The notes beneath the pieces were generated by a model that saw nothing but the letters and a program-made list of their open reading frames with translations, did no database searches and was not told where the DNA came from. A DNA stretch of 64,000 nt from JAGQPD01 sp020426865 (GTDB lineage Bacteria > Planctomycetota > Planctomycetia > Pirellulales > Pirellulaceae), in the NCBI GenBank assembly GCA_041399065.1, contig JAWKTN010000012.1:124001-188000 (forward strand). The letters are read 5' to 3'. Positions 6,690 through 15,461 of the stretch are shown here, one piece after another (the first letter of the stretch is position 1; every line of letters starts with the position of its first letter). Position numbers and translations under genes: made by a program.

Positions 6690-9395
6690 CTACGTCACGG
6701 ATTCGGTCGTGACGCGGCTGCTTCCCGACCCGCGGGCGGCCCGGCCAAAAGTAAATTCTCCATTGGGACAGTCGATTTCCACGACGGTCCCCGGAGGGAA
6801 TTCACCTTTCAATAACTCCGTCGCCAACGGATTTTGCAGTCGCTGCTGGATGACTCGCTTCAACGGCCTCGCGCCGTAGGTCGGATCGTATCCCTCGACG
6901 GCAATTTTTTGCCGGGCCGCGTCGGTGACCACCAAACCAAGTCCGTGTGTCGCCAAAAGTTTTTCCAGCCGCTGGATCTGCAGGTCGACGATCTTGCGGA
7001 TCTGGTTACGCTCCAGCGGATGGAAGATGATCGTATCGTCAATGCGATTCAAGAACTCCGGCAAGAACCGTCCTTGCAACGCATCTTGGACCGCCGCGCG
7101 GATCTCATCTTGCGTTCCTCCATCTTCCGTAATCCTTTGGATGGAACTGCTGCCGATGTTGCTGGTCATGACGACGATGGTATTCGTAAAGTCAACGGTG
7201 TGTCCCTGACTATCGGTTAAGCGGCCATCGTCCAAAACCTGGAGCAGCACATTGAATACGTCGTTGTGTGCTTTTTCGATTTCGTCCAGCAAGATCACGC
7301 AATACGGTCGGCGCCGAACGGCCTCGGTCAGCCGCCCTCCTTCTTCGTAGCCCACGTAACCTGGGGGAGCGCCGATCAAGCGACTGACGGTGTGCCGCTC
7401 CATGTATTCGCTCATATCCAGCCGCACCATGGCGTTTTCGTCGTCGAACATCACTTCGGCGAGTGCCTTGCAGAGTTCGGTCTTGCCGACACCGGTTGGT
7501 CCTAAGAACAAGAACGAACCGATCGGGCGCTGCGGATCCTGCAGTCCGCTGCGGCTTCGTCGCACGGCGTTCGATACGGCGCCCACCGCCTCTTCTTGTC
7601 CGACGACGCGCTGATGCAACCGTTCTTCCATTACCAGCAGCTTTGCTTTCTCGGTTTCGACCATCCGGGCAACGGGGATCCCGGTCCAGGCACTGACGAC
7701 TTCGGCGATTTCGTCTTCGGTCACTTCTTGCCGCAATAGGCGTCGTTTCGGTTCGCCTTTGGCGACATGACCGTCGCGGGAACCGTCGGTACGCTCGTCC
7801 TCCGCCTCCTCGGCCGCCATTCTCGCCAGCAGTTGGCGTCGCTTGACATCCAATTCATACAGCCGTTGGTAGTCTGCTTCGGGGACCCCTTGTCCCATCG
7901 ATTGCTTTTCCTTGATGGCGGCATCCAGCTGCTTGAACTGGTGTTCGATCGCGGCAGCTTCCTCGCGTACTTTTTGCACATCACCCATCCCTAGCTTTTC
8001 CGCTTCCCACTGTTCGCGCAGGCTGGCCAGGCGGCGACGAAGTTCATGCGACTCTTGCTCGATTTCGCCGAGCTGCTCAACGGCGCTCTCTTCGGTCTCT
8101 TCGGACAGTTGCCGCGCGGCCAATTCCAGTTGGGTCAGCTTCCGTTGAATCTCGTCGATTTCGGTGGGAACGCTTTCCAATTCCATTGCCAATCGGCTGC
8201 TGGCTTCGTCCACCAGGTCGATAGCCTTATCGGGAAGAAAGCGATCGGCGATGTAACGGTGCGACAGATTGGCGGCAGCCACCAATGCGGCGTCCTTGAT
8301 CTTAATCCCATGATGGGCTTCGTAGCGTGGCTTCAAGCCGCGGAGGATCGTAATCGTATCGTCCACCGTGGGTTCGCCAATGTAGACCGGCTGAAAACGC
8401 CGTTCGAGTGCGGCGTCTTTTTCGATGTATTGGCGGTACTCATCAAGCGTCGTGGCGCCGATGCAACGCAATTCGCCACGTGCCAATGCTGGCTTCAAAA
8501 GGTTTGCGGCATCCGAGCCACCTTCGGCACGCCCTGCACCGACGACGGTATGTAGTTCATCAATAAACAGGACCACCGATCCCGCTGCACTCTCCACCTC
8601 GCGCAGGACCGCCTTCAGGCGTTCTTCGAATTCGCCGCGAAATTTGGTGCCGGCGATGAGCGCCCCCATATCCAGCGCGATGACGCGTTTGTTCTTCAAG
8701 CTCTGAGGAACGTCTCCCTCCACGATTCGTAATGCCAGGCCTTCGGCAATGGCTGTCTTGCCGACACCGGGTTCGCCGATCAACACCGGGTTATTCTTCG
8801 TCCTGCGCGATAACACTTGAATCACGCGCCGAATTTCGGTGTCGCGACCGATCACCGGATCAAGCTTCCCCTGGTACGCACGGTCGACCAGGTCAATGCC
8901 GTACTTTTGTAAGGCCTGAAATTTTTCTTCAGGACTTTGGTCGGTCACCCGCGCACCGCCACGGAGCTCTTTCAATGCTTCCAGCAAATCCCGCTCGGCC
9001 ACGCCGTTGACTTGCAGTAGACTCTTGGCCTTGGAATCGATCTGCGCGAGCGCCAGCAGCAAGTGCTCGACGCTCACGAATTCATCCTTCATCAAGGTGG
9101 CCTGTTTGACCGCCTGTTCGAGTACCTTTCGCAGCGACTCGCCCGGCGCTGCCGTGGAGCCGCCGGAAATCTTCGGGAGTTTGGCCAGTTCCGAATCGAC
9201 TGTCGCTTTGAGCTGCGATCGTCTCACGCCAATCTTGTCCAACAACGGGTGGACAATTCCATCGGACTCGGTGAGCAAACCAGCCAGCAAATGGACGCTG
9301 TCGATTTCAGGATTCCCGAGTTCTTCCGCGATCGATTGAGCGTGTTGAACTGCCTCTTGGGCTTTGATCGTCAGCTTGTCAAAGCGAAAGTTCAT
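6690..9395 (-). CDS. clpB: ATP-dependent disaggregase ClpB
   Basis: The 901-aa product has the Clp N-terminal repeat domain (1-150), a first AAA+ module (Walker A GEPGVGKT at 207-214, Walker B VVLFIDELHT), a coiled-coil middle domain of about 400-545, and a second AAA+ module (GPTGVGKTELCKAL near 640, VILLDEIEKAH) with a ClpB-type C-terminus. With DnaK it extracts and refolds aggregated proteins. Its AAGGAG ribosome site lies inside the last codons of dnaK, and the genes are 6 bp apart, so they are co-transcribed and probably translationally coupled. A charged insertion (ERTDGSRDGHVAKGE) between the middle domain and the second AAA+ module makes it slightly longer than usual. Confidence 0.97.
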   Translation of the reverse strand: MNFRFDKLTIKAQEAVQHAQSIAEELGNPEIDSVHLLAGLLTESDGIVHPLLDKIGVRRSQLKATVDSELAKLPKISGGSTAAPGESLRKVLEQAVKQATLMKDEFVSVEHLLLALAQIDSKAKSLLQVNGVAERDLLEALKELRGGARVTDQSPEEKFQALQKYGIDLVDRAYQGKLDPVIGRDTEIRRVIQVLSRRTKNNPVLIGEPGVGKTAIAEGLALRIVEGDVPQSLKNKRVIALDMGALIAGTKFRGEFEERLKAVLREVESAAGSVVLFIDELHTVVGAGRAEGGSDAANLLKPALARGELRCIGATTLDEYRQYIEKDAALERRFQPVYIGEPTVDDTITILRGLKPRYEAHHGIKIKDAALVAAANLSHRYIADRFLPDKAIDLVDEASSRLAMELESVPTEIDEIQRKLTQLELAARQLSEETEESAVEQLGEIEQESHELRRRLASLREQWEAEKLGMGDVQKVREEAAAIEHQFKQLDAAIKEKQSMGQGVPEADYQRLYELDVKRRQLLARMAAEEAEDERTDGSRDGHVAKGEPKRRLLRQEVTEDEIAEVVSAWTGIPVARMVETEKAKLLVMEERLHQRVVGQEEAVGAVSNAVRRSRSGLQDPQRPIGSFLFLGPTGVGKTELCKALAEVMFDDENAMVRLDMSEYMERHTVSRLIGAPPGYVGYEEGGRLTEAVRRRPYCVILLDEIEKAHNDVFNVLLQVLDDGRLTDSQGHTVDFTNTIVVMTSNIGSSSIQRITEDGGTQDEIRAAVQDALQGRFLPEFLNRIDDTIIFHPLERNQIRKIVDLQIQRLEKLLATHGLGLVVTDAARQKIAVEGYDPTYGARPLKRVIQQRLQNPLATELLKGEFPPGTVVEIDCPNGEFTFGRAARGSGSSRVTTESVT

Positions 9396-9401
9396 GATTC
9401 G

Positions 9402-11345
9402 TCACTCCTTCTTTACTTCGAACTCCGCATCAATCGCGTCGTCGTCCGTCGCCGATTCGCCACCGCCGGTGGCTCCCCCTTCCGTTCCGGCCCCGCTGGC
9501 AGGCCCAGCTTGAGCGCTTTCGTACAGCACTTTGCTCAGCGCGTGCGACGCCTGTTCCAATTCCTCGATCGCCGACTTGATCGCGTCGGTATCGGTTCCC
9601 TTGGCGGCCTCGCGAGCCTTGGCCATCGCTTTTTCCAACGGCGCCTTGTCGGCATCCTTCAGCTTATCTTGGTGTTCCTTGGTCAACTTTTCGATCTGGA
9701 AACACATTTGATCGGCCTGATTCCGCAGTTCTGCTAGTTCCCGTTTGGACTTGTCTTCGGCGGCGTGGTCCTCGGCATCTTTCCGCATCCGATCGATTTC
9801 GTTGTCGGATAGTCCCGATGACTGCTCGATGCGGACCGTCTGTTCTTTTCCGGTACCCAGGTCCTTGGCGGAAACATTGAGAATACCGTTCTGGTCGATG
9901 TCAAAACGAACTTCGATTTGCGGCATTCCCCGCGGTGCCGGGGGAATACCCTCCAGATTGAATTGTCCCAGCAGGCGATTGTCGGCGGCCATCGGGCGTT
10001 CCCCCTGAAAGACCCGCACTGTCACTGCCGTTTGGTTGTCATCGGCGGTGCTGAATGTCTGCTTGCGTTCGGTAGGAATCGTCGTGTTGCGTTCCACCAA
10101 TTTGGTAAAGACACCACCCAGGGTCTCGATCCCGAGGGACAGCGGTGTAACGTCCAACAGCAAGACGTCCGTGCGGTCACCGGCCAGCACACTTCCCTGG
10201 ATCGCGGCCCCCACCGCCACGACTTCGTCCGGATTCACCCCCTTGTGCGGCTCGCGGCCGAAGATCTCTTTCACGAGTTGCTGGACCTTGGGGATACGGG
10301 TGGAACCGCCGACGAGCACGACTTCGTCGATATCGCTGGGTTTCATTTTGGCATCGGACAATGCCGCCATGACAGGTTTACGGCAACGGTCGAACAGCGT
10401 GTCACCCAGTTCCTCGAACTTGGCTCGCGTGATTGTCATCTGCAAGTGCTTCGGGCCCGATGCATCAGCCGTGATGAATGGTAGGTTGATGTCGGTTTGC
10501 GAAGTCGAACTGAGTTCCTTCTTGGCCTTTTCGCATGCTTCCTGTAGACGCTGCAAAGCCATCGTGTCTTTCCGGAGATCAATCCCTTGTTCCTTCTGGA
10601 ACTGATCCGCCACATGGTTGATGAGCACCTCATCAAAATCGTCGCCACCTAGATGAGTGTCACCGTTGGTACTGATCACTTCAAACACGGTTACGTCCTT
10701 GCCATCGGCCCCGTCGGTGCTGGCCACTTCCAGGATCGAAATGTCAAACGTACCGCCACCGAGGTCGAAGACCGCGATCTTCTCTTGCTTCTTCTTCCCC
10801 AGCCCATACGCCAAAGCCGCCGCAGTCGGTTCGTTGATAATACGCGCGACTTCCAAACCAGCAATCTGACCGGCGTCCTTGGTGGCCTGACGCTGCGAGT
10901 CATTGAAGTACGCCGGCACCGTGATCACGGCCTTGTTGACCTTGTGACCTAAATATGACTCCGCCGATTCCTTCAGTTTTCGTAACGTCAGCGCCGAAAT
11001 CTCCTGCGGTGTGTACTCCTTGTCGCCCGCCTTGACCTTCACGTAGTCGCTCGCCGCACCCGTGATGTTGTACGGAACCATCTTCTCTTCCGACTCCACC
11101 TCGCTATGCCGACGCCCCATAAACCGCTTGATCGAGTAAATCGTGCGGTGCGGATTGGTGACGGCCTGCCGGCGAGCCGGTTCGCCAACCAGCGTCTCGC
11201 CCTTGTCGGTGAACGCAACGACGCTGGGGGTCAGCCGGTTGCCTTCCGGATTGGGGATCACTTTCGGCTCCGAACCCTCCATGATCGACACCACCGAATT
11301 CGTGGTCCCCAAGTCAATTCCGATGATCTTCTCGCCTTGTGCCAT
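9402..11345 (-). CDS. dnaK: Chaperone protein DnaK (Hsp70)
   Basis: The 647-aa product has the Hsp70 signatures IGIDLGTTNSVV at the N-terminus, FDLGGGTFDISILE, and VGGSTRIPKVQQLV, a substrate-binding domain and a helical lid, ending in IDAEFEVKKE. It is the ATP-driven foldase that hands substrates to ClpB. No dnaJ or grpE lies nearby, so this is a dnaK-clpB operon and not the classic grpE-dnaK-dnaJ set. A long 5' region (to pheA at 11895) holds a pair of dyad repeats at 11663-11717. No CIRCE element (TTAGCACTC-N9-GAGTGCTAA) was found there. Confidence 0.98.
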   Translation of the reverse strand: MAQGEKIIGIDLGTTNSVVSIMEGSEPKVIPNPEGNRLTPSVVAFTDKGETLVGEPARRQAVTNPHRTIYSIKRFMGRRHSEVESEEKMVPYNITGAASDYVKVKAGDKEYTPQEISALTLRKLKESAESYLGHKVNKAVITVPAYFNDSQRQATKDAGQIAGLEVARIINEPTAAALAYGLGKKKQEKIAVFDLGGGTFDISILEVASTDGADGKDVTVFEVISTNGDTHLGGDDFDEVLINHVADQFQKEQGIDLRKDTMALQRLQEACEKAKKELSSTSQTDINLPFITADASGPKHLQMTITRAKFEELGDTLFDRCRKPVMAALSDAKMKPSDIDEVVLVGGSTRIPKVQQLVKEIFGREPHKGVNPDEVVAVGAAIQGSVLAGDRTDVLLLDVTPLSLGIETLGGVFTKLVERNTTIPTERKQTFSTADDNQTAVTVRVFQGERPMAADNRLLGQFNLEGIPPAPRGMPQIEVRFDIDQNGILNVSAKDLGTGKEQTVRIEQSSGLSDNEIDRMRKDAEDHAAEDKSKRELAELRNQADQMCFQIEKLTKEHQDKLKDADKAPLEKAMAKAREAAKGTDTDAIKSAIEELEQASHALSKVLYESAQAGPASGAGTEGGATGGGESATDDDAIDAEFEVKKE

Positions 11346-11662
11346 CCAAATACTCCTTAGATTTTTTCGTCTCAGCCGCCACGCCCGCTACCTACCGCCG
11401 GTCGCGCGGCAAACCAAACTTTGGTTTCGGGGCAATGCTGTTGTGAATGCTGTTGTGGTTGTCGTACCTGTCCGATTCGTGTTCATGCCAGCTGCTTGGT
11501 GGTTTCCGGACGCAGCGATTGGCACGCCGATCTTCATCGAGCAAAGTTCGTGCCAAAGGCAGGGGGGGAGGGTCCAGCGGCCGGTTCTGCCCTGTTTTTC
11601 GCGGTTTCATCGCCGATTTTTTTTCGCATCTCGTCCGCCACTTGTGCCCCACCAATCTTCAG

Positions 11663-11717
11663 CTGCCATTTTGACACCGCTCCCAACTGTGTTCCATCGC
11701 CGCTGCCAATTTGACAG
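11663..11717. promoter_or_regulatory. Paired dyad elements in the dnaK-pheA divergent region
   Basis: CTGCCATTTTGACAC (11663-11677) and CTGCCAATTTGACAG (11703-11717) agree at 13 of 15 positions and begin exactly 40 bp apart. The second is a near-perfect inverted repeat (CTGCCAA-T-TTGACAG, 6 of 7 pairs). They lie in the 549-bp gap between the divergent dnaK and pheA starts, 320-370 bp before dnaK and 180-230 bp before pheA. A heat-shock operator or alternative-sigma target is inferred from location only. I see nothing else recognisable in the gap. Confidence 0.45.
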
Positions 11718-11894
11718 GACTCCCCTTCTGCTCGGCCGTCGCCTGCGCCCGCCACCTCCCGTCGCACGCCCGGCCTGCCGTTGGTAGTTGCCCGCCGAAG
11801 CGGTACAACTTGACTTGTCGTTTTCCTCGGTACTGCCCCGTCGGCCCGCCGACCGCAATTTCACGCATTTCCCGGTTCCTGGATCCCTACGACC

Positions 11895-13136
11895 ATGTCG
11901 CAAACCAGCCCCGATGACCGCCCACCCGGCGAATCACCAAAAAAACGCAAGCCGGCGAAAAGAACGTCTGCAAGTCCGTCATCATCGCGGTCTTCCAGGC
12001 AAGGAAAAGTTACCCGCAAAGTGAAAGATGACGGTGCCGGTGAAACTCAAAGTGCTGGAAAACGCCAGACGACCCGGCAATTGCGCCAAGAGATTGAAGC
12101 GGTGGATACCAAGTTGTGCGAGCTTGTCAATCGGCGCGCCGAGCTGGCTCGGACATGGGCCACTGCCGTGCAGCAGGGGGGAGATACTGAAGGACATGAT
12201 GGTGTCATTGAATTCGCGGGCCTGGCGGCGATCGTCGCCAACAACGCCGGGCCACTGGATGACGATAGTCTGCGCGGGGTTTTTCGCGAGTTAATCAGCG
12301 GTTGCCGGCGTCTTTCGGCTCCGACCAAAGTCGCCTACCTGGGGCCGGAACTTAGTTACAGCTACCTAGCCGCGATCGAACGCTTCGGCCACGCTGCCGA
12401 ACTGGTGCCCGTCTCTTCGATCGCCGCCGTGTTTGACGAAGTCCAACAGCAGAACGTCGATTTCGGCATCGTGCCGCTGGAAAACTCGACCGACGGACGG
12501 ATCGTCGATACGCTGGAAATGTTCGTCCGCATGCCGCTGCGCGTTTCCGGTGAGGTTCCGCTACGCATCCATCATAATCTCCTCGGAATTGGCAAGCGTG
12601 CTCAGATTCGCAAAGTCTGCAGCAAACCGCAGGCTATTTCGCAGTGCAGGGGATGGTTGTCGCAGCACCTGCCAGGCGTCTCGATCGAAGAAATGACGAG
12701 TACGACTGCCGCCGCGGAATTGGCCGCAAGTGACTCGTATGTGGCTGCCATCGCCAGTCGCCAGGCCGCGGCACGGTACGGCCTGGACCTGCTGGCCGAA
12801 TGCATCGAGGACAATCCCCATAATGTCACCCGCTTCGCCGTCATCGGCCAGCATCGGACCAAACGCACCGGCCGCGATAAGACATCGCTTTTGTTTCAGC
12901 TATCACATCAGCCAGGGGCCCTGGCTGATGCCATGAACATCTTCAAACGAAATCGCCTCAATCTGACGTGGATCGAATCGTTCCCCCGTCCCGGTGCGCC
13001 GCAAGAATACTTATTCTTTGTCGAATTACAGGGGCATGAAGCCGATCTCCGCGTCCGACGCGCCATCGCCGCGCTGGAGAAAAAATCCGAACGCCTCGAC
13101 CTGCTCGGCTCCTACGCACAGATGGACCCCATATAG
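11895..13136 (+). CDS. pheA: Chorismate mutase-like/prephenate dehydratase (P-protein)
   Basis: The 413-aa product has a basic, low-complexity N-terminal tail (1-50), a chorismate-mutase-type helical domain (about 55-135), a prephenate dehydratase domain (about 140-320; YLGPELSYSYLAA, VPLENSTDG, catalytic NVTRF) and a C-terminal ACT domain with the phenylalanine-binding motif ESFPRPG. It converts prephenate to phenylpyruvate and is expected to be Phe-inhibited. In the mutase domain the two arginines (LRQEIEAVD, NRRAEL) are kept, but the position of the essential lysine reads Ala/Thr (ARTWATAV). The mutase activity is therefore doubtful, and a separate aroH lies at 36714. The stop codon sits at the edge of a tandem repeat. 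Confidence 0.92.
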   Translation: MSQTSPDDRPPGESPKKRKPAKRTSASPSSSRSSRQGKVTRKVKDDGAGETQSAGKRQTTRQLRQEIEAVDTKLCELVNRRAELARTWATAVQQGGDTEGHDGVIEFAGLAAIVANNAGPLDDDSLRGVFRELISGCRRLSAPTKVAYLGPELSYSYLAAIERFGHAAELVPVSSIAAVFDEVQQQNVDFGIVPLENSTDGRIVDTLEMFVRMPLRVSGEVPLRIHHNLLGIGKRAQIRKVCSKPQAISQCRGWLSQHLPGVSIEEMTSTTAAAELAASDSYVAAIASRQAAARYGLDLLAECIEDNPHNVTRFAVIGQHRTKRTGRDKTSLLFQLSHQPGALADAMNIFKRNRLNLTWIESFPRPGAPQEYLFFVELQGHEADLRVRRAIAALEKKSERLDLLGSYAQMDPI

Positions 13137-13654
13137 CTCCAGCCGTGTCCCAATCGCTACCATCGGTCCGGCGATGGCCGAAACGGGTACAAAAGCCAAA
13201 GCGGCAGGACACGGCGGAGCGATCCGGGTCGCACTTGATCCTGGGTCGCACTTGATCCGGCAAAGTGCCGGCAGCCCGAAGCCTTTTTCCTCGACGTCGA
13301 ACGCGGCGCGGCGCGAATCGCTCCGACGATCCCGGCGGAATGGCGTTCAACCCTGGCTCTGGAAGCTTGAGGTCGCTCTTGCGCCGGGGGCACATAGCTC
13401 CAGCCGTGTCCCAAGCGCTACCATCGGTCCGGCGATGGCCGAAACGGTTACAAAAGCCAAAGGGGCAGGACACGGCGGAGCGATCCGGGTCGCACTTGCT
13501 CCTGGGTCGCACTTGCTCCGGCAAAGTGCCGGCAGCCCGTATTCTTTTTCCTCGACGTCGAACGCGGCGCGGCGCGAATCGCTCCGACGATCCCGGCGGA
13601 ATGGCGTTCAACCCTGGCTCTGGAAGCTTGAGGTTGCTCTTGCACCGGGGGATC
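13133..13654. repeat. 261-bp tandem duplication (two copies) after pheA
   Basis: Copy 1 spans about 13133-13393 and copy 2 about 13394-13654, nearly identical and offset by exactly 261 bp. Each copy holds a 16-bp direct repeat spaced 17 bp (13226-13241/13243-13258, and 13487-13502/13504-13519) and a CCGGCA-AAG-TGCCGG hairpin (13257-13271 in copy 1). Both 16-mers of copy 1 end TTGATCC, while both in copy 2 end TTGCTCC. The period is divisible by three, so several frames stay open through it, but no protein is supported. Confidence 0.9.
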
Positions 13655-13691
13655 GTCTGGAGCCATGTACGTCCCAACACTGCGATTGAAA

Positions 13692-13747
13692 CGATAGATA
13701 TCTATCGCAATGTTGGTAGATATCTACAAAAAAAGTGAAAGATATCT
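13692..13747. promoter_or_regulatory. Three palindromes phased at exactly 22 bp upstream of tpiA
   Basis: CGATAGATATCTATCG (13692-13707), GTAGATATCTAC (13716-13727) and AGATATCT (13740-13747) are perfect palindromes sharing the core AGATATCT. Their centres (13699.5, 13721.5, 13743.5) are each 22 bp apart, about two helical turns, so proteins bound there would sit on one face of the DNA. This looks like an array of operators for a cooperative dimeric repressor. The target could be tpiA (ATG 163 bp downstream). The regulator is not identified. Confidence 0.6.
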
Positions 13748-13909
13748 ATTACTTTGTGGTGGCATAGTGTGTTCAGGTTGCGTGACTTGTGCCATTTTCG
13801 ATCGGGGGAGGGCGGCTGGCGCGGGGTGGAGCGATGTGCTACACTGACGGGCTTATCTCGCGGCGAATGGGTAATGCTGATTGATCAATTGGGGGAGAGG
13901 GGGAGAGCG

Positions 13910-14671
13910 ATGGCGCGCAGGCCGTTGATTGCCGGGAATTGGAAGATGAACATGGACCGGTTGAGTTCGGTGGAGTTGGCCGAGGCGTTGGTAGCGAAGG
14001 CGCCGAAGGCGTCCGATAGCGGGCCGGAGATCTTGATTTGTCCTCCGTTGGTTTACTTGGATGTGGTGGAGAAGGCGGTGCGAAACACGGGGGTAGCGCT
14101 TGGGGCTCAGAACGTTTACCACGAGGACAAGGGGGCGTTTACGGGGGAGGTGAGCACGGCGATGTTGCGGGACGTCGGCTGCGACTATGTCATTTTGGGA
14201 CACAGCGAGCGGCGGAACATTTTGGGGGAGACTAACGAGGTGGTCAACCGGAAGTTGCACGCGGTATTGCGGGCGGGGTTATCGCCGATCCTGTGTGTTG
14301 GTGAGTTGTTGGAGCAGCGGCAGGCGGGGCAGACGCAGGATGTCATACGGTCGCAGTTTGAGGGGAGCTTTGCGGGGGTGACGGCCGAGCAGATGATGGG
14401 GGTGGTGATTGCCTATGAGCCAGTGTGGGCGATTGGAACTGGGCAGGTGGCGACGCCGGAGCAAGCGGAGGAGGTGCATGCCGACCTTCGCAAATTGATT
14501 GCATCGCGTTACAATGCCGAGGTTGCGGAAGCGGTGCGAATTCAGTATGGGGGGAGCGTCAAGCCGGATAATGCTGCGACGTTGTTGGCGCAGCCCAATA
14601 TCGACGGTGCCTTGGTCGGTAATGCGTCGTTGGTGGCTGACAGTTTTCAGGCGATTATTGCGGCGGCTTGA
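13910..14671 (+). CDS. tpiA: Triosephosphate isomerase
   Basis: The start is set at ATG 13910 (MARRPLIAGNWKMN), preceded by a G/A-rich ribosome site. The longer frame adds 52 residues not found in the family. The 253-aa product has the substrate Lys in GNWKMN, the catalytic His in ILGHSERR, the catalytic Glu in AYEPVWAIGTG and the C-terminal phosphate loop (QYGGSVKPDN, DGALVGNASL). It interconverts dihydroxyacetone phosphate and glyceraldehyde 3-phosphate. It is followed 37 bp later by secG, a common pairing. Leucine is almost always TTG and glycine often GGG, unlike the upstream pheA. Confidence 0.97.
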   Translation: MARRPLIAGNWKMNMDRLSSVELAEALVAKAPKASDSGPEILICPPLVYLDVVEKAVRNTGVALGAQNVYHEDKGAFTGEVSTAMLRDVGCDYVILGHSERRNILGETNEVVNRKLHAVLRAGLSPILCVGELLEQRQAGQTQDVIRSQFEGSFAGVTAEQMMGVVIAYEPVWAIGTGQVATPEQAEEVHADLRKLIASRYNAEVAEAVRIQYGGSVKPDNAATLLAQPNIDGALVGNASLVADSFQAIIAAA

Positions 14672-14708
14672 CGGCGGCGCACGGAAAGGAAATGGAAGGT
14701 AGAAGCAG

Positions 14709-15212
14709 ATGGTTGGGATCATGATCGCGGCGAGTGTCTGGCAGGCGCTATTTGGGATGTTGATGTTTCTGGTCTCGGTCTTTTTGATCTTGCTGGTGTT
14801 GGTCCAGCGTGGTCGCGGCGGCGGATTGGCGGGGGCATTAGGGGGCATGGGGGGGCAAAGCGCCTTCGGTACGAAGGCGGGGGACACGTTTACGCGGATC
14901 ACGATCGTGGCTGCGACATTGTGGATCCTGTTGTGCATGTTGGCGGTTTACGCGTTGCGGTACGATCCCAAGACCGACGGTGCGTTGGCGGGGCGTGGTG
15001 AAGACCGCCCATCGGCCGGGGCTGACGCTGACGGCGGTGCCGGTCTTTCCAGTGGTACCAGTGACTCGGGAACCAGTGACTCGGGAACCAGTGCAGGCGG
15101 TACCGGAGAGGCGGGTGCCGGTGCAGCCGGTACTGGAGAGCCTGGGGGAGGTGCGACCGATTCGGGCAATGGCAGTGCGGCTGCCGACGGCGGCGCAGGG
15201 GAAAATCAATAG
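14709..15212 (+). CDS. secG: Preprotein translocase subunit SecG with long low-complexity tail
   Basis: The 167-aa product has the two SecG membrane helices (about 6-30 and 57-78), joined by the conserved loop LVLVQRGRGGGLAGALGG with GGQSAFGTKAGD. This is the accessory subunit of the SecYEG channel. After residue 85 comes about 80 residues of Gly/Ala/Ser/Thr/Asp repeats. These include SDSGT copies encoded by a 15-bp tandem repeat (15061-15090). The tail is unusual for SecG and probably expanded by slippage. The stop codon lies within another tandem repeat (15192-15230). Confidence 0.92.
   Translation: MVGIMIAASVWQALFGMLMFLVSVFLILLVLVQRGRGGGLAGALGGMGGQSAFGTKAGDTFTRITIVAATLWILLCMLAVYALRYDPKTDGALAGRGEDRPSAGADADGGAGLSSGTSDSGTSDSGTSAGGTGEAGAGAAGTGEPGGGATDSGNGSAAADGGAGENQ
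15061..15090 (+). repeat. 15-bp tandem repeat inside secG
   Basis: GTGACTCGGGAACCA occurs twice head to tail, encoding part of the Ser/Gly/Thr-rich tail of SecG. Confidence 0.9.
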
Positions 15213-15230
15213 GCGCAGGGGAAATCAATC
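15192..15230 (+). repeat. 20/19-bp tandem repeat across the secG stop
   Basis: GGCGCAGGGGAAAATCAATA (15192-15211) is followed directly by a copy lacking one A (15212-15230). The secG stop TAG (15210-15212) falls on the junction. Confidence 0.9.
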
Positions 15231-15294
15231 GTCCGGTGGTGCTTGTCGGTTGGGGGTGGCATCCCGTGACGGTGGGTCGTAGTTTCATGGGAAT

Positions 15295-15333
15295 GCCGGT
15301 CGATGCTGCCGGTCGATGCTGCCGGTCGGTGCT
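15295..15333 (+). repeat. 13-bp tandem repeat, three copies
   Basis: GCCGGTCGATGCT is present at 15295, 15308 and 15321, the last with one substitution, in the secG-yicC gap. No other feature is visible in that 249-bp gap. Confidence 0.9.
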
Positions 15334-15461
15334 GACGAGTGGCATCGTTGGTCATCGCCAGCGGCAACCTGCCGTAACATGGCAGTGGTCGTATCGCATT
15401 GATGTCGGTGTCGCGGTGCGAAGGCAGGCCGTAAGAATTTGCTTTGAGGAGCTCCTTTGTC

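Noticed and set aside
12958..13689. Long open frames on both strands over the pheA 3' end and the tandem duplication
   Set aside because: They arise because the 261-bp unit is a multiple of three; translations are low in information and repeat themselves, with no family match.
13692..13747. CRISPR-like array
   Set aside because: Three short palindromes with differing flanks at 22 bp do not form repeats with spacers and no cas gene is present.
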